A DNA stretch of 9,447 bases from Clostridia bacterium (GTDB lineage Bacteria; Bacillota; Clostridia; Oscillospirales; Acutalibacteraceae), in contig JAFVWD010000355.1 in assembly GCA_017501865.1 (NCBI GenBank), positions 1-9,447 on the forward strand, read 5' to 3'. A program made the position numbers and the translations under genes. The notes below the pieces were generated by a model, which worked only from the letters and a program-made list of their open reading frames with translations, was not told the DNA's origin and did not search any database. This document shows, in pieces, positions 1-6,721 of this stretch. The stretch's first letter is position 1; each line of letters begins with the position of its first letter.

Positions 1-1102
1 TAAGCTGTTCAAAGCCCAGGAAAGTATTGACGAGCTTCTTTGAAATATCAAAATGCTCTAAATTAAGATTGAGGTTTCCTGTTTCAATTCTTGAAATATT
101 AAGCATTGCGTTAACCATTTTAGAAAGCCTCTTTACCTCTGAGGAAACTATTTCAAGATAATAGTTCTGTTTTTCAGGGGGAATAGTACCGTCTAAAATA
201 CCGTTGATAAAACCACCTATAGTTGTCATAGGAGTTTTAAATTCGTGAGAAACACTTGCTACAAAATTTCGTCTTGAGTTTTCAAGGGCTTCTAACGAGT
301 CAGCCATAAGGTTGAACTCAATAATAAGCTCAGACATTTCATTTTCTTCATTTGGTTCAGGAACTTTGAATGAAAAATCGCCTGAAGAATAACACCTTGC
401 AGCCTTTGCTAAGTCGCGTATAGGCTTTGTCATTTTATCTGCAAGGAAGAAAAGAGCGAGAGTTAAAATGAGTAATGCTATGACTGCTGCAGCAAGGAAT
501 GATGTCAGAAGTCTTATAAAATATGTGGTTAGCTCACCCGAAATAGGACGGGCGCATATTGTAAAGCCAATGAGCTCACTCTCAACTACTATAGGCGAAA
601 TTGCAACTGCATGAGATTCCTCGAATACACTGCCTAAGGTTGTATAATCGGCAAAGCCTATAGCTTCAGCCTTAACAAGATAAGCTTTTGAAATATGCAG
701 GTTTTTGTGTTTTTCACAAACTGCGTGCTGTGCAGTTTCATAAGGTACCGCAAGAGCATCGTCGCAAGCAATAATGTCGCCGGTCTGATTACACATCAAA
801 ACAAGGCTTCCGCTTGCTTCTGCACTTATTTTCAGGTTGTTATAAAAGGCGAGTGCTGCCGCTTCAGGGTTGTGTAGTGCCAGGTCGGCACACAACAGCT
901 CCGAAGTGGAGTTGGAAATTCTTACAGAGTTTCTGCTTAAATCGGCTAAAGTTTCCTGCTTTGAAAAGTTGGCAACAAAAACCATAAGAGTAAGCCCTGT
1001 AATAATGAAGCCTATTACAATTATGACCGCTAAAATAACAAAATATTTAAGAAAGAATGCACCGCGCTTGTTATTTTTCAGTCTTGATTTCAATTTGGAC
1101 AT
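1..1102 (-). CDS. Sensor histidine kinase, partial (C-terminus beyond left edge)
   Basis: This is a membrane histidine kinase that autophosphorylates a His and passes the phosphate to the regulator encoded just upstream. Reading leftward from ATG at 1102, the open frame gives 367 residues and continues off the window. A basic N-terminus precedes TM1 (about residues 19-46). An extracytoplasmic sensor of about 145 residues follows, then TM2 (about 192-222) and a HAMP linker (about 223-275, beginning KMTKPIRDLAKAA). The dimerisation/phosphoacceptor box SVSHEFKTPMTTIGGF has the acceptor at His286. The ATP-binding HATPase domain must lie beyond coordinate 1. The sensor looks like a PAS/Cache-type fold (GSLVLMCNQTGDIIACDD, then ISPIVVESELIGFTICARP), which is inference. 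The start lies 3 bases past the regulator stop without a clear Shine-Dalgarno, so translation is probably coupled. Plus-strand open frames over this region are antisense shadows. The ligand is unknown. Confidence 0.93.
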   Translation of the reverse strand, partial: MSKLKSRLKNNKRGAFFLKYFVILAVIIVIGFIITGLTLMVFVANFSKQETLADLSRNSVRISNSTSELLCADLALHNPEAAALAFYNNLKISAEASGSLVLMCNQTGDIIACDDALAVPYETAQHAVCEKHKNLHISKAYLVKAEAIGFADYTTLGSVFEESHAVAISPIVVESELIGFTICARPISGELTTYFIRLLTSFLAAAVIALLILTLALFFLADKMTKPIRDLAKAARCYSSGDFSFKVPEPNEENEMSELIIEFNLMADSLEALENSRRNFVASVSHEFKTPMTTIGGFINGILDGTIPPEKQNYYLEIVSSEVKRLSKMVNAMLNISRIETGNLNLNLEHFDISKKLVNTFLGFEQL

Positions 1103-1105
1103 AAA

Positions 1106-1804
1106 TTAAGCTTTTGTTTCAAATTTGTATCCGACACCCCAGACTGTTTTGAGCTCCCATTTGTCTGAAACACCTTCGAGCTTTTCTCTTAAACGTTTTA
1201 CGTGAACGTCAACAGTTCTTGAGTCGCCGTAATATTCAAATCCCCATACCTCATCAAGAAGCTGATCACGCGTATAAACTCTGTTCGGATTACTTGCAAG
1301 ATGATATATAAGTTCCAATTCCTTTGGCGGAGCATCAACGAATCGGTCATTTACTTTTAATTCATAGTTTGTAAGATTAATTGTAAGCTTGTCAAACGAA
1401 ACCTCTTTAACATTATTTGCAGGGGTAGACTGAACAGGAGTAATTCTTCTCAGAACAGCTTTTATTCTTGCAATAATTTCTTTTGGCTCAAATGGCTTGA
1501 CAACGTAATCGTCAGCACCAAGCTCAAGTCCTAAAACCTTGTCAAAGGTTTCGCCCTTTGCAGTAAGCATTATTATAGGTGTTGAAGAGGTTTTTCTTAT
1601 TTCTCTGCATATTTGCCAACCGTCAAGTCCGGGTAACATTATATCTAAAAGAATAAGGTCGGGATTTAATGTGTTGAAAGCATTTATTGCAGATAAGCCA
1701 TCATTCACTACTTCTGCAGAAAAGCCTTCCTTTTCAAGGTAAAGCCTCAGAAGCTCACAAATGTTGACGTCATCATCAACAATAAGGATTTTTTCGTTTG
1801 CCAT
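1106..1804 (-). CDS. OmpR/PhoB-family response regulator
   Basis: This is a cytoplasmic DNA-binding response regulator, 232 residues, the usual length for the family. The receiver domain (about 1-120) has the acidic pocket D10-D11-D12, phosphoacceptor Asp54 (LLDIMLPGLDG), Thr81 (MLTAKG) and Lys103 (VVKPFEP). A linker leads to a winged-helix Trans_reg_C domain (about 133-229) with the recognition segment GDSRTVDVHVKRLREKLE and the closing wing WELKTVWGVGYKFE. The overall sequence style resembles PhoP/WalR of Firmicutes, but orthology cannot be settled from sequence alone. ATG at 1804 is supported by GAGAGGGT (1811-1818) six bases upstream. The kinase starts 3 bases after its stop, so the two form one unit. 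A GTTAAC direct repeat at 1856-1871 upstream could be an autoregulatory site. Confidence 0.97.
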   Translation of the reverse strand: MANEKILIVDDDVNICELLRLYLEKEGFSAEVVNDGLSAINAFNTLNPDLILLDIMLPGLDGWQICREIRKTSSTPIIMLTAKGETFDKVLGLELGADDYVVKPFEPKEIIARIKAVLRRITPVQSTPANNVKEVSFDKLTINLTNYELKVNDRFVDAPPKELELIYHLASNPNRVYTRDQLLDEVWGFEYYGDSRTVDVHVKRLREKLEGVSDKWELKTVWGVGYKFETKA

Positions 1805-1810
1805 AAATTC

Positions 1811-1818
1811 ACCCTCTC
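1811..1818 (-). promoter_or_regulatory. Ribosome binding site of the response regulator
   Basis: Read on the minus strand, GAGAGGGT lies six bases before the ATG at 1804. It supports that start. Confidence 0.75.
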
Positions 1819-1855
1819 TATACTGACAACAAAAAAATTGTGTTTAATTTAAGAA

Positions 1856-1871
1856 GTTAACCTAAGTTAAC
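1856..1871 (-). promoter_or_regulatory. GTTAAC direct repeat, candidate OmpR/PhoB-type box
   Basis: Two copies of GTTAAC are separated by four bases, giving a 10-base period, 52-67 bases upstream of the response regulator start. OmpR/PhoB-family regulators, such as Bacillus PhoP with TTAACA-type half sites, bind tandem direct repeats spaced about one helical turn apart. The site therefore fits autoregulation by the downstream gene product. Each half is itself palindromic and the local sequence is AT-rich, so chance cannot be excluded. Confidence 0.4.
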
Positions 1872-1879
1872 TTTATTCC

Positions 1880-1885
1880 ATTATA
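1880..1885 (-). promoter_or_regulatory. Candidate -10 of the two-component operon
   Basis: A perfect TATAAT is read leftward here, but no TTGACA-like hexamer sits 16-18 bases upstream. The -35 region instead falls on the dyad at 1901-1918, so an activator-dependent or weak promoter is possible. If used, transcription would start near 1873 and the GTTAAC repeat would lie just downstream of the start, which suits repression better than activation. Confidence 0.4.
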
Positions 1886-1900
1886 ATCCTAATTTAATAC

Positions 1901-1918
1901 AAATCTGTGAACAGATTT
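1901..1918. promoter_or_regulatory. 18-bp dyad, possible operator
   Basis: AAATCTG-TGAA-CAGATTT is a perfect 7+7 inverted repeat with a 4-base spacer, the form of a dimeric regulator site. It covers the place where a -35 element would be expected for the TATAAT at 1880-1885. Its right arm is shared with the longer hairpin at 1907-1946, so the two structures compete. Confidence 0.35.
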
Positions 1919-1946
1919 TAAAAATATTTATTTAGAATCTGTTCAC
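1907..1946. terminator. Inverted repeat, possible terminator after the orphan surface-protein gene
   Basis: Arms GTGAACAGATT (1907-1917) and AATCTGTTCAC (1936-1946) are perfectly complementary over 11 bp. The pairing can extend by a G-U and four A-T pairs, leaving an 8-base loop. The hairpin lies 17 bases past the stop of the 600-residue surface-protein gene, where a terminator is expected. The sequence after it on the minus strand is only moderately U-rich (AGATTTGTATT), so it is not a textbook intrinsic terminator and may instead be an operator. Confidence 0.4.
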
Positions 1947-1962
1947 GATATGTATGTGGTTT

Positions 1963-3765
1963 TTATTTCTTTTTAGAAGCCTTTTTTGTTTTTGTTGTTT
2001 TATTTGTGGTCTTTGTTTTTCTGCGCTTCATTGCCATTCTGTAGTAAATAACCCCTGCAACAGAGGCAACCACAAGAAGAAGTGCCGAAAAATATATAAC
2101 AATTGTTTTTATCTGCTCGGTGCTCATAGAATTATCTTCAGTAACTTCTGTGGCAGTAGTTGTAACCTCATCGAGCTTACCTATGGTTATATTACCGGCT
2201 GTATCAAGTATATAGCCATAACCTGCAGGTAATGATTCAGAAACGGAGTTGCTTATAACATTGCCTTTACTGTCGACAAGCTGACCGTACTCATTTATGT
2301 GAAGAATTTCCGGATTAGGAGCGGGAGGAACAATGCCGTTGTTAAGGCTTATGTTCGGGTCGAGATAATCATATGTCGGTGTAACGGTCGGAGAAAGTGC
2401 ATCGGTTACATCAACTGCAAAATTTGAGACAATACCTGTAACATCCTTGCTGTTATCGGGTTCACCCAAGCCTTGGAAAATATTTATTTTATATGTTGAA
2501 GTGTGTCCGCCCTTACAGGTAGCACTTACAGTAAAGACCTGCTTCTCATCTGAGTTTAACTTAAGAGTTTCATAGTGAGAGTGCTGAACTGCTTTACCAT
2601 TGATTTTTACGGTGATTCCTGCTGTGGTAAGCGGGGTAGGATTAAGGTAAATTATATCTCTGTACGCATCAAGATAAACATTGTATTCAAAAATATCCGA
2701 ATAAAACTGTTTTTCTAAATCAAAACGGTTTGTTTTTTTCAATACTATATCAAATGCTTCTTCGTAAGTATATTTGTTTGCAGAAATTGCAAGGTTTTTG
2801 TCCTCGTTTGCCATTCTCTGAATAATGTAAAATGGTACGGTGTTATTTCTGTTCGCTCTTAAGACTGAATCAGGATCTAATGTTACCTTGTATTGAGTGC
2901 CTAACATTGCTGCCATATATTTTACCTGAATTTCTTCGGTTGTGGCAGTATTTACGTCAACGGCAAGTCCTGCATTTTCAATTGTCATAATTGCCATTCT
3001 TCTGAAAACTTCATCACGCTCGATTGTAGTGAAATCACGCGATGAAACATAACCGTTTGTGTAGAGCGCGAAAAGAGTTGTGTAATAAATATAATCTTCA
3101 AGGCTTACAATTGATGTTATATTGAAATATTTGTTTAAGAACTGTAAAAGTGACTTGTCATCGCCGTCAAGAGCGATAAGATACATCATAAGTGCTGCTT
3201 CTAAGGTTGTTCCCGGCGGAATAGTAAGTCTTTCGCCTGTGAAAACATAATAAAAATCATTTTTCATAAGAGCATAAAGAGCACTTATCATAAGAATAGC
3301 ATCAGGATCGCTTTCATCCTCTTCAGTAACAACAATACCGTTGTCTCTGAGCCACTGTGCTTTTGATTTGTCGGTAGCATCGGGGTCAGCAATTATTGAA
3401 AGCGCACCTAATTGCTGGAATACATAAATGTATGCAGCTTTTTGAGAATTTTCATCGAGTGTGTACAGAATAACATATTCATTAACTTCTTCCTGAAAGT
3501 TCGGAGCATCTGTAGTGTAAGGGTAATCTGTAACAGGGTGAATTGGTTTTTCGTTTACAATTCCGTCAACAGACATCATATTTTCTTTTATTACAAGCTG
3601 ACGAATCCAGGAAGGGTCGTTTTCCTCGTACGCATACTGAGTGGTTATTCCTATATTTGTATTAATTTCTTTAGCAAACTTTTTTGCAGACGCAGTTGTG
3701 GCGAGAGCTGAGAAAAGTATTACTAATGTTAAAATCCATGCAGTTACACGGTGAGTTAATTTCAT
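1963..3765 (-). CDS. Secreted, membrane-anchored protein of unknown function with cadherin-like domain
   Basis: I do not recognise this 600-residue protein. The start chosen is ATG 3765, because GAGGG lies 5 bases before it; an in-frame ATG at 3777 overlaps that ribosome binding site and is less likely. Residues 1-27 form a signal peptide (basic start, hydrophobic core, TTASA before KKF). Residues 30-355 are mainly helical, rich in Tyr and acidic residues, without catalytic motifs I know. Residues about 358-431 resemble the bacterial cadherin-like beta-sandwich (Pfam PF12733 style), with ITVKINGKAV and a closing STYKINIF. Two short glycine/asparagine hairpin motifs (490-530), a Thr/Glu-rich linker (533-546), one TM helix (about 555-575) and a Lys/Thr-rich cytoplasmic tail follow. 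No LPXTG sorting signal is seen. The protein should face outward from the membrane. It has its own promoter between it and galM, so the adjacency need not mean shared function. Confidence 0.9.
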   Translation of the reverse strand: MKLTHRVTAWILTLVILFSALATTASAKKFAKEINTNIGITTQYAYEENDPSWIRQLVIKENMMSVDGIVNEKPIHPVTDYPYTTDAPNFQEEVNEYVILYTLDENSQKAAYIYVFQQLGALSIIADPDATDKSKAQWLRDNGIVVTEEDESDPDAILMISALYALMKNDFYYVFTGERLTIPPGTTLEAALMMYLIALDGDDKSLLQFLNKYFNITSIVSLEDYIYYTTLFALYTNGYVSSRDFTTIERDEVFRRMAIMTIENAGLAVDVNTATTEEIQVKYMAAMLGTQYKVTLDPDSVLRANRNNTVPFYIIQRMANEDKNLAISANKYTYEEAFDIVLKKTNRFDLEKQFYSDIFEYNVYLDAYRDIIYLNPTPLTTAGITVKINGKAVQHSHYETLKLNSDEKQVFTVSATCKGGHTSTYKINIFQGLGEPDNSKDVTGIVSNFAVDVTDALSPTVTPTYDYLDPNISLNNGIVPPAPNPEILHINEYGQLVDSKGNVISNSVSESLPAGYGYILDTAGNITIGKLDEVTTTATEVTEDNSMSTEQIKTIVIYFSALLLVVASVAGVIYYRMAMKRRKTKTTNKTTKTKKASKKK

Positions 3766-3770
3766 TATTT

Positions 3771-3775
3771 CCCTC
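3771..3775 (-). promoter_or_regulatory. Ribosome binding site deciding the start at 3765
   Basis: GAGGG on the minus strand sits 5 bases before ATG 3765. The upstream in-frame ATG at 3777 overlaps this motif and has no ribosome binding site of its own that I can see. Confidence 0.75.
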
Positions 3776-3807
3776 ATTTCAAAAATAATGTATAAAGTGA
3801 GAAAATC

Positions 3808-3836
3808 ATTATATCAAAAAAGAGTGTTTCAGTCAA
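3808..3836 (-). promoter_or_regulatory. Sigma-A promoter of the orphan surface-protein gene
   Basis: TTGACT (3831-3836) and TATAAT (3808-3813) are separated by 17 bp. The bases just before the -10 are TGA, giving an extended -10. Transcription should begin near 3801 with a leader of about 36 bases. Near-consensus elements suggest strong constitutive expression. The promoter starts 12 bases past the galM stop codon (3850), and I see no convincing terminator between, so galM read-through is also possible. Confidence 0.8.
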
Positions 3837-3847
3837 TGAATGAACTG

Positions 3848-4900
3848 TTAATCTTCTAAAGAAAATGCAAAAATTGTTCTGGAAAAATATTCCTCATTTG
3901 CATCGTATACGCATTTGCACCAATCCTGGTGGTTTGGTGAATCAGGGTAAACCTGAGTTTCAAGACAGAAGGAGCAACGTTTAGTAAGAGCTTTTCCGTC
4001 TTTTCCTATAATTGTACCATCAAGGAAGTTACCTGTATAGAACTGCACTCCCGGGAGAGTTGTTTTAACCTCCATAACTATACCGGTTTTATCTGCTTTA
4101 GCAATGGCAATTGAGTTTAATTCACCGTCAAAATTGTTAATAATGAAATTGTGGTCGTATCCGTTTCCGTTTTTGATCTGAACATTTTCGGTGTTATTTA
4201 TATCTCTGCCGATTTTTTTGAATTCTCTGAAATCAAACGGGGTGTTTTCAACAGGCTCAGCCATTTTTACAGGAATGCTTGTTTCATCAATAGGGGTGAA
4301 ATAATCTGCATTGATTTTTAATTCGTGGTCTAAAATGTCGCCGTTGTCAAATCCATTGAGATTGAAATACGCATGGTTTGTAAGATTTATAACTGTTTTC
4401 TTATCAGATACCGCATTGTAAGAAAGTATAAGCTCATCGTTGTCGGTGAGCTCGTAAACGACATTTGCCTTTACGTTGCCCGGGAAGCCATCGGTTCCAT
4501 CGGGACTGAAATATGTAAAGGTTACTGCCTTGTCACCTGTAATTTCACCATTCCAGATTGCAGAAGAATATTCGCCGCCACCGTGAAGGCAGGTTATGCC
4601 GTTATCGTTCTTTGTGAGGTTGTATTCCACCGAGTCTATAGAGAATTTTCCGCCCTTGATTCTGTTAGCATACTGACCAACAACAACACCCTGATAGTCA
4701 CTTCTTTCGGTGTGACCCTTAAAGGTATCGTGACCTGACAGAACATCAACAAAATCGCCGTTTTTTGTTTTTATAAAAAGCTTTTCAAGAGTGGCACCTT
4801 TTTCTATGATTACAGCCTTTGTACCGTTTTTGTTTGCGATTGTAAAGGAGTTTACCTTTACATTAGCATTTTCGAAATATAAACTTTTAACTACTGACAT
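3848..4900 (-). CDS. galM: Aldose 1-epimerase (galactose mutarotase)
   Basis: The enzyme interconverts alpha and beta anomers of galactose and other aldoses, feeding the Leloir pathway; it is cytosolic, with no signal peptide. At 350 residues the length is normal. Family motifs appear in order: GQYANRI (74-80; many members have GRxANRI), CLHGG with His106, LTNHAYFNLNG with His176 (expected catalytic acid), GYDHNF with Asp249, VQFYTGNF (285-292) and CLETQVYPDSPNH with Glu314 (expected catalytic base). The assignment of catalytic residues is by family analogy. ATG 4900 is chosen because GGAGG sits 7 bases upstream; an in-frame TTG at 4927 lies upstream of that site and is not supported. No other gal genes are nearby, so it seems a stand-alone unit, with its own promoter at 4931-4960. 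Confidence 0.96.
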   Translation of the reverse strand: MSVVKSLYFENANVKVNSFTIANKNGTKAVIIEKGATLEKLFIKTKNGDFVDVLSGHDTFKGHTERSDYQGVVVGQYANRIKGGKFSIDSVEYNLTKNDNGITCLHGGGEYSSAIWNGEITGDKAVTFTYFSPDGTDGFPGNVKANVVYELTDNDELILSYNAVSDKKTVINLTNHAYFNLNGFDNGDILDHELKINADYFTPIDETSIPVKMAEPVENTPFDFREFKKIGRDINNTENVQIKNGNGYDHNFIINNFDGELNSIAIAKADKTGIVMEVKTTLPGVQFYTGNFLDGTIIGKDGKALTKRCSFCLETQVYPDSPNHQDWCKCVYDANEEYFSRTIFAFSLED

Positions 4901-4907
4901 AATCTTT

Positions 4908-4912
4908 CCTCC
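4908..4912 (-). promoter_or_regulatory. Ribosome binding site of galM
   Basis: GGAGG on the minus strand is 7 bases before ATG 4900. It rules out the longer frame that begins with TTG at 4927. Confidence 0.85.
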
Positions 4913-4930
4913 GGAAAACAAATTCAATTA

Positions 4931-4960
4931 ATTTTACAATATATATAAAGACATTGTCAA
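4931..4960 (-). promoter_or_regulatory. Sigma-A promoter of galM
   Basis: TTGACA (4955-4960) is a perfect -35, followed after 18 bp by TAAAAT (4931-4936). The start of transcription should be near 4924, giving a leader of about 24 bases. Its -35 lies only 6 bp from the -35 of the divergent promoter at 4967-4995. Confidence 0.75.
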
Positions 4961-4966
4961 GAAAGA

Positions 4967-4995
4967 TTGATTATTTTTAAATAATATTGTATAAT
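4967..4995 (+). promoter_or_regulatory. Sigma-A promoter of the FHA-SEDS/PBP operon
   Basis: TTGATT (4967-4972), a 17-bp spacer and TATAAT (4990-4995) form a near-consensus promoter. Transcription should start near 5002. This leaves only about 8 bases before the ATG at 5010 but about 26 before the GTG at 5028, which supports the latter as the true start. Confidence 0.8.
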
Positions 4996-5012
4996 GTGCG
5001 TATTGATTTATG

Positions 5013-5018
5013 AAAGGA
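5013..5018 (+). promoter_or_regulatory. Ribosome binding site deciding a GTG start at 5028
   Basis: AAAGGA lies 9 bases before an in-frame GTG at 5028. The ATG at 5010 has no ribosome binding site, and its codon abuts this motif. Confidence 0.65.
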
Positions 5019-5027
5019 CGTGGTTTT

Positions 5028-6719
5028 GTGGATGCTTTTTTTGATGTTCTTATTACTGTGTCGAGATATGCTCTTTTGCTGATTGCAGTGTATGTTGTAG
5101 CAAGAGTGCTGATGGCTATGTTTTTTAAAAAGACTACAAATCCCGTCAGGGGCAGGCTTATAAATGCTGTTACAGGTGAGGTTATTACACTCAGAGATAA
5201 TGAAATTTCAATAGGCAGAAACAAAAACTGCGATGTTGTTCTCGGCTTTGACACAATTTCGCGTCTGCATGCAGTTATAGCATACAGAAACAAAGGCTTT
5301 GAAATTTTTGATACGAATTCAAAGTCCGGAGTGACTGTTAACGGGGAGAAAATCAAAGGTAAGGCAAGTCTTGTCAAGGGAGATGTTGTAGGCTTCGGTG
5401 GTCTTGAATATACACTTACCGTAAATAAATTCAGATATATAAAAGATAAAAGCTCTAAAATAGCACAGCCGGGTTATATGCTAATTCTTACCCTGCTTAC
5501 TGTGTTTAATCTTCTTACATTACTTCTTACATCATTCCCTCAGGGGCAGTTTGAGTTTATGGTTGCAAGCGCATTTTTGGGGATGATTCTTACAATGTGG
5601 GGCTACTATTTCTTTGCTTCACTGGTTTTAAGAATAACAAATTTCGAGCTTGAAAGTATAGCGTTTTTGTTTTCTTCTGTTGGGCTGGGTATTGTTGCGA
5701 GTATGTATCCCGAGGGTGCACTTAAGCAGTTTTTTGCAATAGTTATAGGTGTTCTTGGCTTTTGCTTCTTGCTTTACACTCTGAGATTTCTTGATGTAAT
5801 CAAGGTTTTCAGGTATATACTCGGTGCAGGTGCAATAGGGCTTCTTGCAGTAACCCTCATAATAGCAGAGCCGACAAACGGTGCTCTTAGCTGGATAAAC
5901 ATAGGTGGGGTGTCTCTTCAACCATCAGAATTTGTTAAGGTAGCCTTTATATTTGTCGGAGCCGTAACACTTGAAAGATTGCAATCGGTAAGACATCTTA
6001 CTATGTATATTGCATTTGCAGCGATTTGTGTTATAGAGCTGTTTCTTATGTATGATTTCGGAGCGGCACTTATATTCTTCTTTACTTTTGTAGTTATAGC
6101 ATTTATGCGTTCAGGTGATATCAGAACAATAATGCTTATATGTATTGCAGCAGCACTCGGAGCGGTTCTTATATTACTCTTCAAGCCATATGTTGCTGCC
6201 AGATTTTCAGGGTATATGCATATATGGGAGAATATGGATACTACAGGTTATCAGCAAACAAGGACTCTTATCTACTCTGCGAGCGGCGGGCTTTTGGGTT
6301 TAGGTCTCGGTAATGGTGAGCTGCGTCACATTTTTGCTGCGGCAGAGGATTTGGTTTTTGGTGTTGTTTCCGAAGAATTCGGGTTGATAATGGGATTTTT
6401 GATTCCGTTGACATATGCATTTGTTGCGGTTGCAACTGTCATAAACGCACAAAAGGCAAAATCGGCATTTTATGCAATAAGCGGTGTTGCAGCTTCTTCG
6501 TTGATATTATTCCAGACTATGCTTAATGTTTTCGGAGTAACAGATTTATTACCATTGACAGGTGTAACCTTACCGTTTGTAAGTAAAGGCGGTTCAAGTA
6601 TTATTTGTTGTTTCTGCCTTTTGGCTTTTATTAAGTCTGTTGACGTCAGAACATTTTCCAATTTCAAAGTAATTGAAGCTGAAGAAGTTTCTGATGTCCG
6701 TTTTGAGAGTGAGGAATAA
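5028..6719 (+). CDS. FHA domain fused to SEDS peptidoglycan glycosyltransferase (RodA/FtsW family)
   Basis: SEDS proteins polymerise lipid II into glycan strands, working with a class B PBP. From GTG 5028 the product is 563 residues. An N-terminal TM (about 6-33) is followed by a cytoplasmic FHA domain (about 40-132) with IGR (62-64), SRLH (78-81) and NSKSGVTVNG (97-106), the phosphothreonine-binding signature. A multi-TM SEDS domain (about 148-540) follows. It shows SWINIGGVSLQPSEF (288-302), YDFGAALIF (342-350), YQQTRTLIYSASGG (408-421), then AEDLVFGVVSEEFG, in which Asp441 aligns with the catalytic Asp of RodA. PLTGVTLPFVSKGGSS (509-524) has Lys520 where Tyr is usual. The usual length for RodA/FtsW is about 370-420, so the excess is the FHA module. 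The PBP gene starts 2 bases after the stop, which points to a working pair. A RodA role is inferred from this pairing; FtsW/SpoVE is the alternative. The start could be ATG 5010, but without a ribosome binding site. Confidence 0.94.
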   Translation: MDAFFDVLITVSRYALLLIAVYVVARVLMAMFFKKTTNPVRGRLINAVTGEVITLRDNEISIGRNKNCDVVLGFDTISRLHAVIAYRNKGFEIFDTNSKSGVTVNGEKIKGKASLVKGDVVGFGGLEYTLTVNKFRYIKDKSSKIAQPGYMLILTLLTVFNLLTLLLTSFPQGQFEFMVASAFLGMILTMWGYYFFASLVLRITNFELESIAFLFSSVGLGIVASMYPEGALKQFFAIVIGVLGFCFLLYTLRFLDVIKVFRYILGAGAIGLLAVTLIIAEPTNGALSWINIGGVSLQPSEFVKVAFIFVGAVTLERLQSVRHLTMYIAFAAICVIELFLMYDFGAALIFFFTFVVIAFMRSGDIRTIMLICIAAALGAVLILLFKPYVAARFSGYMHIWENMDTTGYQQTRTLIYSASGGLLGLGLGNGELRHIFAAAEDLVFGVVSEEFGLIMGFLIPLTYAFVAVATVINAQKAKSAFYAISGVAASSLILFQTMLNVFGVTDLLPLTGVTLPFVSKGGSSIICCFCLLAFIKSVDVRTFSNFKVIEAEEVSDVRFESEE

Positions 6720-6721
6720 AA

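Noticed and set aside
695..1109. Two plus-strand open frames (695-877 and 870-1109)
   Set aside because: They lie antisense to the histidine kinase, have no ribosome binding sites or recognisable motifs, and read as shadows of the real frame.
1..1804. Bce-type pairing of this two-component system with the ABC transporter in the window
   Set aside because: Bce-type kinases have almost no extracytoplasmic sensor, whereas this one has about 145 residues between its TM helices. The transporter is over 6 kb away on the other strand with its own promoter.
3814..3850. Possible terminator after galM (CAGT...ACTG followed by a T-run)
   Set aside because: The stem is only 4 bp and the T-run lies in the spacer of the next promoter. 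It is too weak to call.
4901..4927. Longer galM start at TTG 4927
   Set aside because: The GGAGG at 4908-4912 would be inside the coding sequence, and the predicted transcript starts near 4924. ATG 4900 is well supported.
4934..5377. Minus-strand open frame of 147 codons across the divergent promoters and the FHA region
   Set aside because: It runs antisense to well-defined FHA motifs and through both promoters, and its translation is low in recognisable structure. It is a shadow.
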